64,000 nucleotides of DNA from Dryas octopetala (lineage: Eukaryota; Streptophyta; Magnoliopsida; Rosales; Rosaceae): positions 17,856,001 to 17,920,000 of the forward strand of contig OY992835.1 in assembly GCA_963921425.1 (NCBI GenBank). The letters are read 5' to 3'. The translations under genes were made by a program, and so were the position numbers. Each line of letters begins with the position of its first letter. Position 1 is the first letter of the stretch. The notes beneath the pieces were generated by a model. The model had not been told where the DNA came from and did no database searches. It was given only the letters and a program-made list of their open reading frames with translations. This document shows positions 10,673 to 21,973 of the stretch, in pieces.

Positions 10673-12238
10673 GTGTGGGGAAGTCTGATGGAGGAAATCG
10701 AAACTAGCTTCTCCAAAAGTTTAATCTTGACAGAAGACGAGGTTGATGCTATCCCGGTTGCGCGACCAAACTCAATGACAAATAGGGAAGTGCTGCAGCG
10801 TAGCCTGGTGGGGATGGTATTAACAAAGAAGCCTTACCATAGAACGGCCTTTAAACAAACCATGGTGAAGCTTTGGGATGCAATGGGGGCAGTGACTGTG
10901 ACGGACTTGGGGCCTAATCTTTTCTTGTTCACCTTTGCTTTTGCGGAAGACAAGAACCAGGTGATTCTTCAGGCGCCATGGACCTTCGATAGAGCCTTAG
11001 TAATACTCGAAACCCCAAATGGCCAAATTGCACCGTCCCAGATGAAACTTAAATTTGCGGATTTTTGGGTGCAGTGCCATAATATTCCTTTTGACTTAAT
11101 GACAGAGGAAATTGGCAAGATCATTGGTGATGGTATAGGACAATGCCTGGAAGTCGCAGGGGGCTTTGCGGCGCATCTGGTGGGTAGGTTTCTCCATGTT
11201 AGGGTACGACTCGATGTAACAAGACCGTTGCCTCGGGTGAAAAAGCTTCTTCTTGATGAAGGTGTGTTGGTGACAGTTGAGTTTAGATATGAACGACTTC
11301 CTTATCACTGTCATGCTTGTGGACGGATTGGACATAGCTCCAAAGCATGTGAATTCATATCAGAGGCACAGAAGTCACATCCTTCATACCAATGGGGGGA
11401 TTGGTTGTTAGCAAAGGGTGAACCAGGGAAATTTAATCCGGTGGACTCTGGAAAGGGGGGCTCTGCAGAAGATGTAGTTGCGGCGGTGGAGGCTGTGGTA
11501 GAAGAGGTGACTGAAGGGGCAGTTCGCCAATCCCAGGCTAGGCGGCATGCCAGACCTATGACTAACGCCGACGGTGATGGAAGTATGGCATCGGTCTCTC
11601 TGTCGACTCTTCCGAGTATAGATGCGGACTGCTCGAGGCTAGATACACCTGCTGGGAATGTCGATGCAGGCATGAACTCGGTTCTGCTTGGGACAATCTT
11701 TGAGAACATACAGGTGGGATTAGACAAAGGAATCGCTGTGCCTCAGTCAAGTACCACACCCTCTAGTACCAGGTTGGCATCTCACATTATGGCTGACCGG
11801 GTGGAGGAGGAACGGCGTCGCTCCGCCAGAGTAGCGGCACGGGAAAAACAAGACACAAGAATGACAATGGGGGGTGGCGGAGGGTTACCAGACGCTTCAC
11901 TGAATTCAGGGCTGTTGGGTGAGGCAAATGCAAAGCTGGGAAACATGGATGGGCTGGGGGCAGTACAGGAAGCAGAGGGGTCTTTGGAGAAACAAGTTAC
12001 GCCTACAGGGAGCAAAATTTCAAAGTTAAGCGGGGTGCTCAAGCGTGTGTTAAAAGCCTCAGAGGGGGCATCGGGGGGGAAAAGGGAAGGCTTGATTGTT
12101 AGGCCCTCGATGCCCAAGGAAAATACCCAGGCCGCAGGCACTCCCTCTACATTGGCCTCATCTTTGGAGATTTCGGAAGTGACAAACAGAGTAAGGGGGG
12201 GGGGAAGAGAAAAATGGCGGAGGAAGAAAAGGGTGTAG
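10673..12238 (+). CDS. LINE ORF1: DUF4283-like plus CCHC zinc knuckle
   Basis: The protein is 521 residues, with a second possible start at 10688 (MEEIE). The first 200 residues resemble the DUF4283 domain of plant LINE and retrotransposon nucleic-acid-binding proteins (WTFDRALVILE, FWVQCHNIPFDLM). The knuckle is CHACGRIGHSSKAC at about residues 213-226, followed by a long low-complexity, charged tail. Its role is to bind the LINE RNA. A run of ten G at 12195-12204 lies just before the stop. In the neighbouring frame the tail would continue (MAEEEKGVVAAKKKGRL) to a TGA that overlaps the ORF2 ATG as ATGA. A one- or two-base change in the G run probably truncated ORF1. Confidence 0.85.
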   Translation: MWGSLMEEIETSFSKSLILTEDEVDAIPVARPNSMTNREVLQRSLVGMVLTKKPYHRTAFKQTMVKLWDAMGAVTVTDLGPNLFLFTFAFAEDKNQVILQAPWTFDRALVILETPNGQIAPSQMKLKFADFWVQCHNIPFDLMTEEIGKIIGDGIGQCLEVAGGFAAHLVGRFLHVRVRLDVTRPLPRVKKLLLDEGVLVTVEFRYERLPYHCHACGRIGHSSKACEFISEAQKSHPSYQWGDWLLAKGEPGKFNPVDSGKGGSAEDVVAAVEAVVEEVTEGAVRQSQARRHARPMTNADGDGSMASVSLSTLPSIDADCSRLDTPAGNVDAGMNSVLLGTIFENIQVGLDKGIAVPQSSTTPSSTRLASHIMADRVEEERRRSARVAAREKQDTRMTMGGGGGLPDASLNSGLLGEANAKLGNMDGLGAVQEAEGSLEKQVTPTGSKISKLSGVLKRVLKASEGASGGKREGLIVRPSMPKENTQAAGTPSTLASSLEISEVTNRVRGGGREKWRRKKRV

Positions 12239-12332
12239 TTGCGGCCAAGAAAAAAGGGCGACTCATGGATGCACTAGTTTCAGCCCCAGGGGCTAAAGTG
12301 GTGGGACCGGATGCTCCGGCCCACCACGAACA

Positions 12333-15300
12333 ATGATACTCTTAAGTTGGAATGTCCGAGGACTCCGGCACACTCGGACATTCGACTCTCTCAAGAATCT
12401 TGTGAGAGAAAGGAGGCCGGACGTCATTTTTTTGATGGAAACAAAAATGACGGACATACAGATGGAACATTTGCATCTCAATCTTGGGATGAAAGGATCG
12501 ATGTTTGTGGGTAGACGAGGCTTGTGTGGAGGCCTAATTATGCTATGGAGGCACGGATGGGAACTGAAACTTTTGTCTTACTCCACGGGGCATATTGATA
12601 TGCAGTGCACACATGCAAATAGTCCTCAATTTCGTATTACAGGTTTCTATGGCAATCCTGTAGTTAGTCAAAGACGACACTCGTGGGAATTACTCAGACG
12701 TCTGAATGGAATTCAAACCAGCCCATGGCTTGTACTAGGTGATTTTAATGAAATTTTATCTCCGGAAGAGAAAATGGGGGGCCGGGATCGGCCTGAACAT
12801 CAAATGCATGACTTTCGAGAGACCTTGCTTGATTGTAACCTCTCTGTTGTTCCATTTACAGGTGATCCTTTCACTTGGGAATGCCGACGTGGTGGTATAA
12901 GTTACATTAAAGAACGACTGGATCGGGCTGTGATGAATCCGGCACTGCACGAATTATTTGGGGAGTTGACGTCGCAACATATCCAATTTCCTGGATCCGA
13001 TCACATCCCCATCTTGGTTCGGACATTGCCACATGCTAGTGCAACTCCACAGACCCACATAGGCCGCAGGTTCCACTTTGAACAACGTTGGTGTCGGGAG
13101 GAGGGCTGTGAAGATGTGATCAGGAGGGTATGGGTGGAAACTGTACCTGGGGGGGCTGCAGTGGTACCGGGGCTTAAGAGGTGTGCGGGTCAATTAAAAT
13201 CATGGAGCTCTAAGCTTTTCAGGGGTCGGCAAGTTCAAATAAAAAAGGTTCAATCTGAACTCGAAGTCATCAAAGCGACTCCCCCACATGGCACCCATCT
13301 TATGAAGCAGCGGGACTTGGAAGCAAAATTGGAACGACTTGTGGTAGAGGATGAACTGTATTGGCGGTAACGCTCTAGGATTTCGTGGCTTCGGGAAGGT
13401 GACAGGAATACCAGATTCTTCCATGCACATGCAAAAGAACGTGGCCGCAAAAACTCCATCAATGGGCTGTTAAATGAGCAGAAGGAGTGGGTCACCGAAA
13501 ATGGGGTGGTCGGCACCATGTTTTGTGACTACTTTACTGGCCTGTTTACTACCACTGGGGGTAAGAGCATGCAGCATATCCTGAGCCATGTGGAACCCAA
13601 GATCTCGGCTGCAATGAATGCCAGATTATTACATCCTTTCACACGAGAAGAAGTTGAGAAAGCCCTCTCTCAGATGTATCCCACAAAATCCCCGGGTGTG
13701 GACGGCATGCCCGCTCTCTTTTACCAACGGTATTGGCATATTGTGGGTGATAGTGTTACGGATTTCTGCCTCAAAGTATTGAACGGACACGAAAGTGTGG
13801 GGAGCGTCAATGACACCCTCATTGCGCTTATCCCCAAGATTGAGAAGCCACAGTATGTCTCGGACTTCCGACCGATCAGCCTCTGCACTGTTCTTTACAA
13901 ACTTGTTGCTAAGTCTCTCGCAAACAGAATGAAAGGGGTGCTCCCAAACGTGATTTCGGAAAACCAGAGTGCCTTTGTCCCGGGCCGTCAAATTATTGAC
14001 AATGTGGTTGCCGCTTTCGAAACTACCCACACAATTAAAACTCAGAGTGCTTCAGCCACACCGAAAATGGCACTTAAATTAGACATGGCTAAGGCATACG
14101 ACAGGGTCGAATGGTGCTTTCTAGAGGCCATCATGCTTAAATTGGGGTTTCATGAACGATGGGTTGCTCGGATTATGGATTGCATTACTACTGTTCGGTT
14201 TTCAGTTTTGTGGAAGGGAGTTCCTCTGGGGAATATTACACCACACAGGGGCCTTCGGCAAGGCTGCCCGCTCTCCCCATACCTGTTTTTGTTGTGTGCC
14301 GAAGGCCTTAGCGCACTACTACAGGATGCAGAACGGCAAAATATGATTCGGGGTGTCAAGGTTGGCTTCTGCGCCCCATCAGTTACCCATCTTTTCTATG
14401 CAGATGATAGTCTCTTGTTCCTTGAGGCTACTACTGGGGCGGCATGGGCGATAAAGAAAATACTGAAAACCTATGAAGAAGCCTCAGGACAGCTAGTAAA
14501 CTTCACTAAGTCTGCTGTATGTTTTAGTAAAAATACAGAGCATCTTATTCGCACAATAATATCCCAGGTGTTGGGTGTTCCTGTAATGCACTGTCATGAA
14601 AAATATCTGGGCTTGCCTACGGTGACAGGGAGAAGAAAATTGGATTTGTTCAATTCCTTAAAGGATCGGGTCTGGCAGCGGCTTAATGGGTGGAAGGAAA
14701 GGCTACTTTCACGGGCTGGAAAGGAAGTCTTGCTCAAAGCGGTAATACAGGCCATTCCTACTTATTATATGAGCATTTTTAGGATGTCTAAGGCAACTTG
14801 CAGGAAGATTACAGCCTTGGTATCTCGGTTTTGGTGGGGAAACAAACATAAACAGGGCACGCACTGGCTTGCGTGGGAGAAGTTGTGTGCGTCGAAGCTT
14901 GACGGGGGTCTGGGTTTCCGAGATTTGGAGAGTTTTAACAAGGCTATGTTAGCGAAGATGGGCTGGAGGCTTATCAACTCCCCACATGTTTTAGTAAGTC
15001 GGGTACTAAAAGGAAAATATTTCCCAAATGGAATTTTCTCAGAGGCAAATTTGGGGTCTAGACCCTCCTTCTTCTGGAGATCACTTATGTGGGCTAGGGA
15101 TCTACTGTTGACGGGACTGAGGTGGCGGGTGGGCAATGGAGATAACATTTCGGTATATAAGGATGGCTGGCTCCCCACCCCAACTACCTTTCGGGTGCAC
15201 TCTCCTCGATTATCAGCGAGTGATTTACGGGTCTGTGATCTCATCACTCCTGGAAGGCAATGGAATTACGGTCGCATCTATTCTCTTTTTTCCATATCGG

Positions 15301-16433
15301 AAGCAGATGTGATTGTCGGCATTCCTATTAGTCGATTGCCCCTGGAAGATACCCAGATATGACATTACTCTCGCAATGGACATTATACGGTTAGAAGTGG
15401 ATATTGGGTGGCTATGGCGGGGAAGCATCGCATGGGGGGTTATGAGGGACCATCTCGGGTTTCAATGGAAGGTTTTTGGCGGGGGGTATGGCAGCTCAAG
15501 ATACCGGGGAAGGTGAAAATTTTTCTGTGGCGAGGGTGTAAAGAGATCCTCCCATGCAAGGCCAATCTCTTCCGCCACAAGCTCTGCGACACTCCCATCT
15601 GCCCTTGCTGCTCCAAAAAACCTGAAACTTCCTTACATGCTATTTGGGGATGTAAGCATGCCCGTTCAATTTGGAACCATTCTTTCCTAAGTGAAGCAGT
15701 GGGATGGCCGATGGGGGGGTCTGTGATGGATTTGATTCAGTTTGCCATGCAGGTCCTCACAAAGGATGAAATGACCTTGTTTGCTTTCATATGTTGGGGA
15801 ATTTGGCACTACCGGAATGATTGGGTGCACAACCAGGTGAAAGTGGATGCTGCGCTCTCATTCGATCGCCTGGCCCATTTGGCTGTGGAATATGGGGAAG
15901 CTCAAACTCAGGTGCAGGGGGCAGGCTTGGTGTCATCTAGTCTAAATACTTGGGAACATCCGCCTGCTGGAGTTTACAAAATAAATGTGGATGGGAGTAC
16001 ATCTGGGACGCAGCGCAAGTGTGGGCTGGGAGTGGTGATCCGCGACAATGCCGGTGCTGTTATGGTTGCAGCGGCCAAACAAGTCCCGGGCTCCTTCTCT
16101 CCTAATGCCACAGAATTAATGGCTGCTGCAATGGGGCTGACTCTAGCTTGGGATATGGGCTACCAGCATGTGATCCTAGAAATGGATGCCCAATATGCAG
16201 TAAAATGCATCATGGATGACTCTCCTTGCTTGCATGCCGACGGTGTCTTGGTGGAGGAAGCCCGCCTGCGCATGGCATCCTTTCGGGATGCCACATGCCA
16301 ATTTCGACGACGGGATGCTAATAGAGTGGCTCATCAGCTAGCCCAATTTGCAAAGTCTCATGTTGGAGTGTCCTTCTGGACTGATGTAATGCCTTCTTGG
16401 CTCAATGAAGCAGTGATTACTGACTCTCAATAA
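12333..16433 (+). pseudogene. LINE ORF2: endonuclease, reverse transcriptase, RNase H
   Basis: One reading frame of 1,367 codons is broken by TAA at 13368-13370 and TGA at 15360-15362. The endonuclease part starts LLSWNVRGLR, has METK, LGDFNEIL, ERLDRAV and GSDHIPIL, matching the APE-type nuclease that nicks target DNA. The reverse transcriptase has FRPISLC, SAFVPGRQI, LDMAKAYDRVEW, GLRQGCPLSPYLF and the catalytic FYADDSLLF. A zf-RVT motif (CPCC, HAIWGCKHAR) and a C-terminal RNase H (NVDGST, ATELMAA, EMDAQYA) follow. Both stops replace residues normally present in relatives (after YWR, and in DTQI-W-HYSR), so they look like recent single-base changes. Confidence 0.88.
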
Positions 16434-16464
16434 ATAAAAGCTATAGCTTCTTATAAAAAAAAAA

Positions 16465-16625
16465 TGAGTGAGAATGCGAAAGAGATGGTCTGATAGAGAA
16501 ATTGGGAGCATCTGGAGTAGTGTACGTACGTGGAAAGGAGAGGTTCTAGCAAGCAAGTGTGTACAAGAACGCAAGTCATTGTCCTTAAATCTTAATAGTG
16601 GGGATAGGGTTTACGTGTCAAAAAA
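16465..16625 (+). mobile_element. Short A-tailed retroposed segment next to the LINE
   Basis: About 160 bases follow the LINE A-tail, starting with the LINE target duplication and ending in AAAAAAA, then the outer repeat ACCTCTATAAAAGATA. Either a short SINE-like retroposon landed first and the LINE inserted near its 5' end, or the LINE carried flanking DNA from its source site. GAGGTTCTAGC near 16542 weakly resembles a B box. Confidence 0.45.
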
Positions 16626-18303
16626 ACCTCTATAAAAGATAACATAAAAATTGAGAAATAGAAACAATCCCAAATAATAGACCCCCTTTGGTCATTTGCA
16701 TTCATGATGTCTACAAGTTAATTAAAATATGATGATATAATGTACGTGATTGCGCGCATGCACAATCACATGCATTTATAATCATTTACAGCTTCAGCTT
16801 TTTCATTGTATATTATATAAAAGTAATGAATTTTTTCTTAATTTCTTGGTTTGATCTCGGGGACATGATGTTTTACTAAAATGGAAAAGGCTAGCAAAAT
16901 AAATAAAAGATGGTACAATGACTCAGTTGCCATTGTGGTGCATGATCATGATGCAGAATGGTTGGCGGTGAAATTTATGTAATAGCTTGATTATTGTAAA
17001 TTTAAGAAATTTGAGAAATAATTTCTACTAATCGGAGGATTTGACTCTAAAAGTAAAATTATTATATATCGATTGGAAATGAATCGCGAGACGAGTCAAA
17101 CTCTTATTCTTTTAAGTTTACACTTGTTAACATCGGTCGATTGTACTGCATCAGATCACATGGTGCCTCACAGTCTCACATCTTTCTCTATCTCTCTTTC
17201 AAAATGTTGACTGCATTTTCTAACCAAAAAAAAAAGAAAATTAAATTGACTGAATTGACTGATGAGAGGTTTTGGGGGTGGGGTAGATCAGGGCATTGTG
17301 CCAGGGGCATGGTACCTGTTAACTTGACCTAACCCAACTGACCCCATTGAATTCGTAATTGCATTCTGATGAATTGATTTGCCCAAAGATCATTACAGAG
17401 ACATGTAGCTTCCACTAAATCTCAGCCACGGGATCAAACTCAATCTCATCAATCATCACAGTGGTATTGGTTGAATGGTTATGACACCTGCATATATGTA
17501 GTTTCCTTCTATATAAACTCCCAATCAGCTCCCATTAAATCAGGCAACCAGCTCCCTTGAAACTCCATTTTTGTTTTTTTTCACCACACCAAGCTGACAA
17601 GCTTCCTCCCTCCTTCAATGGTTAACCTCCTTCAAGTTGTGAACGTTGTTTTGCCTCATGGTGGTGATGCCCCGAAAATATGTTTTCTGCTGATATGTTT
17701 CCATGCCAATCTCTCTCACTCCCTCAATTAGGAGGTTGGTGTGGGAACATACTTGCAGAAACATATTTTGGGATATTTATTAATATTGTGAGATTATATA
17801 TGGGCTTGAGATGATTTTAAGAGATGTGCTAGTATAGAATGAGTTATGTACTGGTTACAAGGTACCTTCTCTTCTCTTTGTTTAACAACTTGTCCAACAA
17901 ACATGAATCTCTCTGCTTTGAAATGTACCAATAGTCATTTTAGAAACTTACCAATTTCTTTTTATCATTATGACCTTAACCTCTATAGAAAAGATAACAA
18001 AAAAAAAAATAAAAAATTGTATCCCAATAGACCCCCTTCATCATTTGCTTAATGTCTATTGGCCTAATTAATTGGGCACTTACTTCTTGGAATTAGTGGG
18101 AGAACACATTTCTTCTCATTTATTTCCAGGAAAACAAAAGGCTAAACAAGTACATTTAACTAGCAGACAACATCAAACGCATTTATTTAAGTTCTGAGTA
18201 CATAAGTACAAAGATGACATATAAAAACTTCAATTTATTTTGGAACAGAATGTGTCTGCAAAATGATCAATTTTTCTTATGAGACTAATAAATCCACATT
18301 TAG
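16626..18303. other. Spacer between LINE and GDSL-3
   Basis: AT-rich intergenic DNA. Sequence at about 16624-16690 (CTATAAAAGATAAC ... AATAGACCCCC) recurs diverged at about 17973-18035, a short local duplication. A hairpin lies at 17669-17776. No other gene seen. Confidence 0.4.
17669..17776. ncRNA. Candidate miRNA-like hairpin
   Basis: Two arms of about 45 bases (17669-17714 and 17732-17776) pair with few mismatches around a loop of about 18 bases. Matching blocks include AAAATATG, TTTCTGC and TATGTT. Size and mismatch pattern fit a plant miRNA precursor or a small foldback transposon. I do not recognise a known mature miRNA. Strand is undetermined. Confidence 0.3.
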
Positions 18304-20167
18304 CTAACCTTCAAATAGCTCTTTGAGATTAATGTGAGACCCTGTGAGATTGGGAGTTTGGCTCCACCATACCTTGGACAGTTGCTGATAAATCCTTTCA
18401 GTTGGATGGGCAGAGTCAAAAAATACATATTCAGTAACATTGTCACACAATTGATACTCTGTCACACCTCTCTTCCCTCCACAGCTCATAACTCCTCCGT
18501 ATGGACCAGAGCCACAGCATGCAGCCTTTCCTTCCTTGAAACCTTTACAACAATAATAACAAGAAGGAACATTAAATACAAATAAGAGAAACTAAAACTA
18601 AAAGTAGAACTAGAAGGTGTGATGGCTATAGTATACATACCATATTTTGAAGGATTATCAATTCTTTCAGTTAGGTAATTGTACAAATTTGCATTTGAAT
18701 ATTTGAATCCTTGGAGTTGTTTCTTCAGGTTTAGGAGGGCTTTAGCAAGTACTCTGTTGTGTAGTTTCACTAGTGCTGTAAGTTCTTCGACGCAGGCGCC
18801 TACATTTCCTGGTTTAAGTATTCTCATGCTTGGTAAACATCCCAGAGGCAACAGGGCTACAAACCCAAATTTCCTTCCTCCAATCTTGTATATTTCCTGA
18901 GACATCAAAATGTATATGATTACTAATTCATCAAAAATTTCGTTTCCAGTACATAATCATAATAACAAACTTGTGTGGTTTCTTTCATTTGTTATATATA
19001 GAGAAAGACAGTATATATATTACTTTGGTCACATCTGTGAGGTTGCCAATGACCATGGAAACATATTCTTCATGTGTGTGGGACTGGAACAAACTGGAGT
19101 TTGTTGTGAAAGGAGCAAAATAATCATTGTTTCCGATGCTAATTAAGTAGACAGCTTCGGACAGCAATGTGTAGGCTTCTGCATCACCTAGTTTTTGCCT
19201 CAACTGCTTCGCTGCATTCTTGAAATTACTCAGTTGGGTTTTAAGGTCTATCACCTGGAAAAAAAAAAAAAAAATCAAGCAACCATGCTAATGAAGAGAA
19301 GATACATAATTGGCAATATGAAGCTGCATGTATAACATTTTAAGATAAATCAAGGCCTATATATGCAAGGCAAGGCAGAGGGGGAAGGTTATTAGGCCCA
19401 TATATGCATTTCCAAGTCTCTGTTTGGGGGCTGAGTCCACCAAAATGTTAGGTTCATGCTTTGACAGTGTCCTATCAAATTTCTTGGGGAAAATATATGT
19501 CCCAAGAAAAACATGTTTGTTATTTTCAAGTACAGATTGTGACAATATGGTCTTCCTCTAGTTGTAAGCAGACCGTGAATCTGGACCACATGTAGAGTAT
19601 GCAACTTGTTTTCAAGCCTAAAATACGAATACACATGATGTACTAAGTGTTAAGAAGGATAATTTATAAGGCAGATCACATACAAATCCTTGATGAGTTT
19701 CAGCTACAGCACCAGCTCCAATAGATGCAAAGTTCACCCCATAAGTATAGTTGTTGAACCCAGGTTGTAGATATGGTGGTATAAATGGCAACTTTGCATA
19801 CTCAGCTGCAGCATTAATGCAAATTTGATAGATAGTATCATCATTAATCCATAGTGTTGAAGAAAATAACAAATATTATTTACAGCATCTTATCCTTACC
19901 AATGAAATCTGGGATCAGACGGCCATCAGAAACTCTACCAGTGGGGTACCTGAAGAAGGTTTCACCATATGGCCACCAATTTGCCTGGTAAATAGTGGTA
20001 GTATTTAGGTAGTTATTGTTTCCAGCATCAAATAATGAATCACCAAAGATGAACAAGGCTGCATGTTTTTTCTGAGACCCAGAATGGTCATGGCCATGGC
20101 AGCTGCTTGGAATAAGAAGGCCTGCACAGAAAGCCAAGATATAAATTTGAAACCTTAAAGTTGCCAT
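18304..20167 (-). CDS. GDSL-3: GDSL esterase/lipase, five exons
   Basis: Exons on the minus strand are 20167-19900, 19805-19684, 19254-19024, 18896-18641 and 18542-18304, with GT/AG borders and the same phases as GDSL-2, giving 371 residues. A signal peptide (residues 1-25) predicts export. Catalytic blocks are complete: [15 protein letters not shown] (Ser44), [26 protein letters not shown] and [13 protein letters not shown]. Several N-glycosylation sites (NTT, NSS, NVTEY) are visible. It is closest to GDSL-2 and the dead GDSL-4. Of all copies this one looks the most canonical and is the best candidate for an active secreted hydrolase. Intron 2 (429 bases) is longer than in the others. Confidence 0.92.
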
Positions 20168-20212
20168 TTTAGTTCTGGTTCACTTTGTATTATCTTCTCC
20201 TATGTTTCATAT

Positions 20213-20224
20213 CTATATATATAG
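20213..20224 (-). promoter_or_regulatory. TATA-like box of GDSL-3
   Basis: CTATATATATAG, 46 bases upstream of the ATG, in the same position as in GDSL-2. Confidence 0.5.
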
Positions 20225-20550
20225 GCCTTTGTGAATTACTTGTGGAAAACGATACCAATGTGATTTACTTGTTGAAAAAGCAGTCCATTTTATATAGTTT
20301 CTTTGAGTTATTCAGAGTTCTCACAGCGTTTTCAAACATATATACATTAATTTGACAAGTTTTGGAGAATTCAACTGGTCATTAGAAATTGATTTGATGG
20401 ACGTACGATATATTCTCTTCATCCAAGTTGCTGCGCTATTCACATACGTAAGAAAAAAAACAAAACACATAGATTGTAGAATGTAAAATTGTAAACTGAT
20501 ACATAATTTTGCTAAGTCAAATCAAACACATCTATTTAATATGTTACTAC
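20225..20550. other. Upstream region of GDSL-3
   Basis: AT-rich promoter-side DNA with no other feature. Its right end (ATCAAACACATCTATT, 20521) is repeated at 21836, which marks the empty version of the solo-LTR site. Confidence 0.35.
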
Positions 20551-21218
20551 TGTTGGAAAAATTGGGTTTAATTGCTATATTTATTTAATAATAAAATAGT
20601 ACACATTAGATATAAAATTTAATGCAAACTTAAGACCACAATCAAAATAAAATAAAAGAAGAAAAAGGTTAGAAGAACCTCCAAATTTGGTCGAGGCTAG
20701 TGTTTGACACTATGTCCTCAAGACGAATTACGCCCGCCCACTAATGCTACGGTCAATCGGCGCTCGTCTCCCAGGATACAATGACCACGTTCTTGTGATA
20801 GTAGCACTTCAAATCACAAGACTCCAGCGAACCAAGATAGTGTTTGAACTCTCACTAGAAATTGACTCTATAATAAACATGGAAAGTGTACTAGAAACAC
20901 TCTTAACATGGAGGAGGGTACAAGACTCAAGATATAATGACAATGACCTTGTGGCCTTTATATAGAAGACAAAGTGCCACTTAAGAAAAGTTACACTTGT
21001 TAAATTGTACCTTTTAAATTTAACGGACACAACATTTACAAACAATACATTTCTCATACATGTGGATTGGGTATGCAATGATGTCTCTTCACCAAGTGAT
21101 GCAATTGGCATCTTTTAGGTATGTTATTCAAAAGAAACATACCCTTTCCTTTGAAATGAGATCATTGCAATTTTCTTATTCATATTAAATTTCATATATT
21201 AATATGAAATTTCCAACA
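20551..21218 (-). mobile_element. Fossil solo LTR
   Basis: The segment is bounded by TGTTGGAAA and TTTCCAACA. On the minus strand it holds a TATA-like TCTATATAAAGG (20957-20966 region), as expected for an LTR promoter. No internal region or second LTR is present. A related sequence at about 21836-21880 lacks the insert, which fixes the boundaries. The flanks (ACTAC, TTGAA) are not a matching target duplication, so recombination between elements or decay is likely. Confidence 0.65.
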
Positions 21219-21253
21219 TTGAATACAAAGATGATATACCAAAGCTTCAAGCT

Positions 21254-21830
21254 TAATTTACTGTGAAACAACATTTATGCAGTTATCATTTCCAGCATCA
21301 AAGTGTGAATCACCAAAGATGAACAATGCCACATGCTTTTTCTGAAAATGGCCATGGCAGCTGCTTGGAATAAGAAGAAAACCTGTACAAAAAGCCAGGA
21401 TACAAATTTGAAACCTTAAAGTATATGCTCTGTTTCAATTGTATTAGAGGTGTGGAACTGACACTGATGTGGATTTTACTAATCAAATCCAATGCTTTTC
21501 AAAGTTGGTGCGGTAATCACATTCGTAAAATGACTCAACTAAACAATATTCAGTCTTTGAATATTATAACCTTTACTTTTAGTAGGAAGGAAGTTGGTCA
21601 TTAGATAATCCGACAACCGAACAAAACATATGATAGTTCATAAATGGCAACTCTTATGCAGCAGTGCAAATTTAACATTAAATTGTTCCATCATTAATCC
21701 GTAGTGTTGTAGAAAGTAACAAACATTATTTACAGCATCTTATACCTTCCAATGAAATCTGGTATTATAGACGACCCTCGGAAGCTCTAGGTAATTATTG
21801 TTTCCAGCATCAAATACATAGTGTAGCTAA
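21254..21830 (-). pseudogene. Decayed GDSL exon-1/intron-1 relics
   Basis: At 21254-21421, the minus strand reads a degraded exon 1 ([16 protein letters not shown], then LFIFGDSHFDAGN) without a start codon and ending early. At 21655-21820, sequence matching GDSL-3 intron 1 and the end of exon 1 (ACAGCATCTTAT, AATGAAATCTGG) is present again but interrupted. These are remains of at least one lost GDSL copy between GDSL-3 and GDSL-4. Confidence 0.65.
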
Positions 21831-21973
21831 TTCAAATCAAACACATCTATTTAATATGTGAATACTTGCATACAAAGATGTTATACTAAAGCTTAAAGCT
21901 TAATTTACTGTGAAACAGAAAATGAGTCTGCAACATGCTTAATTGTTTATGAAACTAAGAAATCCACATTTTT

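Larger units (their letters stand above)
10505..16464 (+). mobile_element. Nearly full-length plant L1-type LINE
   Basis: It has a 5' leader, an ORF1 with DUF4283-like and CCHC zinc-knuckle parts, an ORF2 with endonuclease, reverse transcriptase, zf-RVT and RNase H domains, and a short A-tail at 16455-16464. A 13-bp direct repeat AGTGAGAATGCGA flanks it at 10492-10504 and 16467-16479, consistent with target-primed insertion. An outer direct repeat ACCTCTATAAAAGATA occurs at 10477-10492 and 16626-16641, so the LINE sits inside, or carries, another retroposed piece. ORF1 has a shifted tail and ORF2 has two in-frame stops, so this copy is probably dead but young. Confidence 0.9.
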
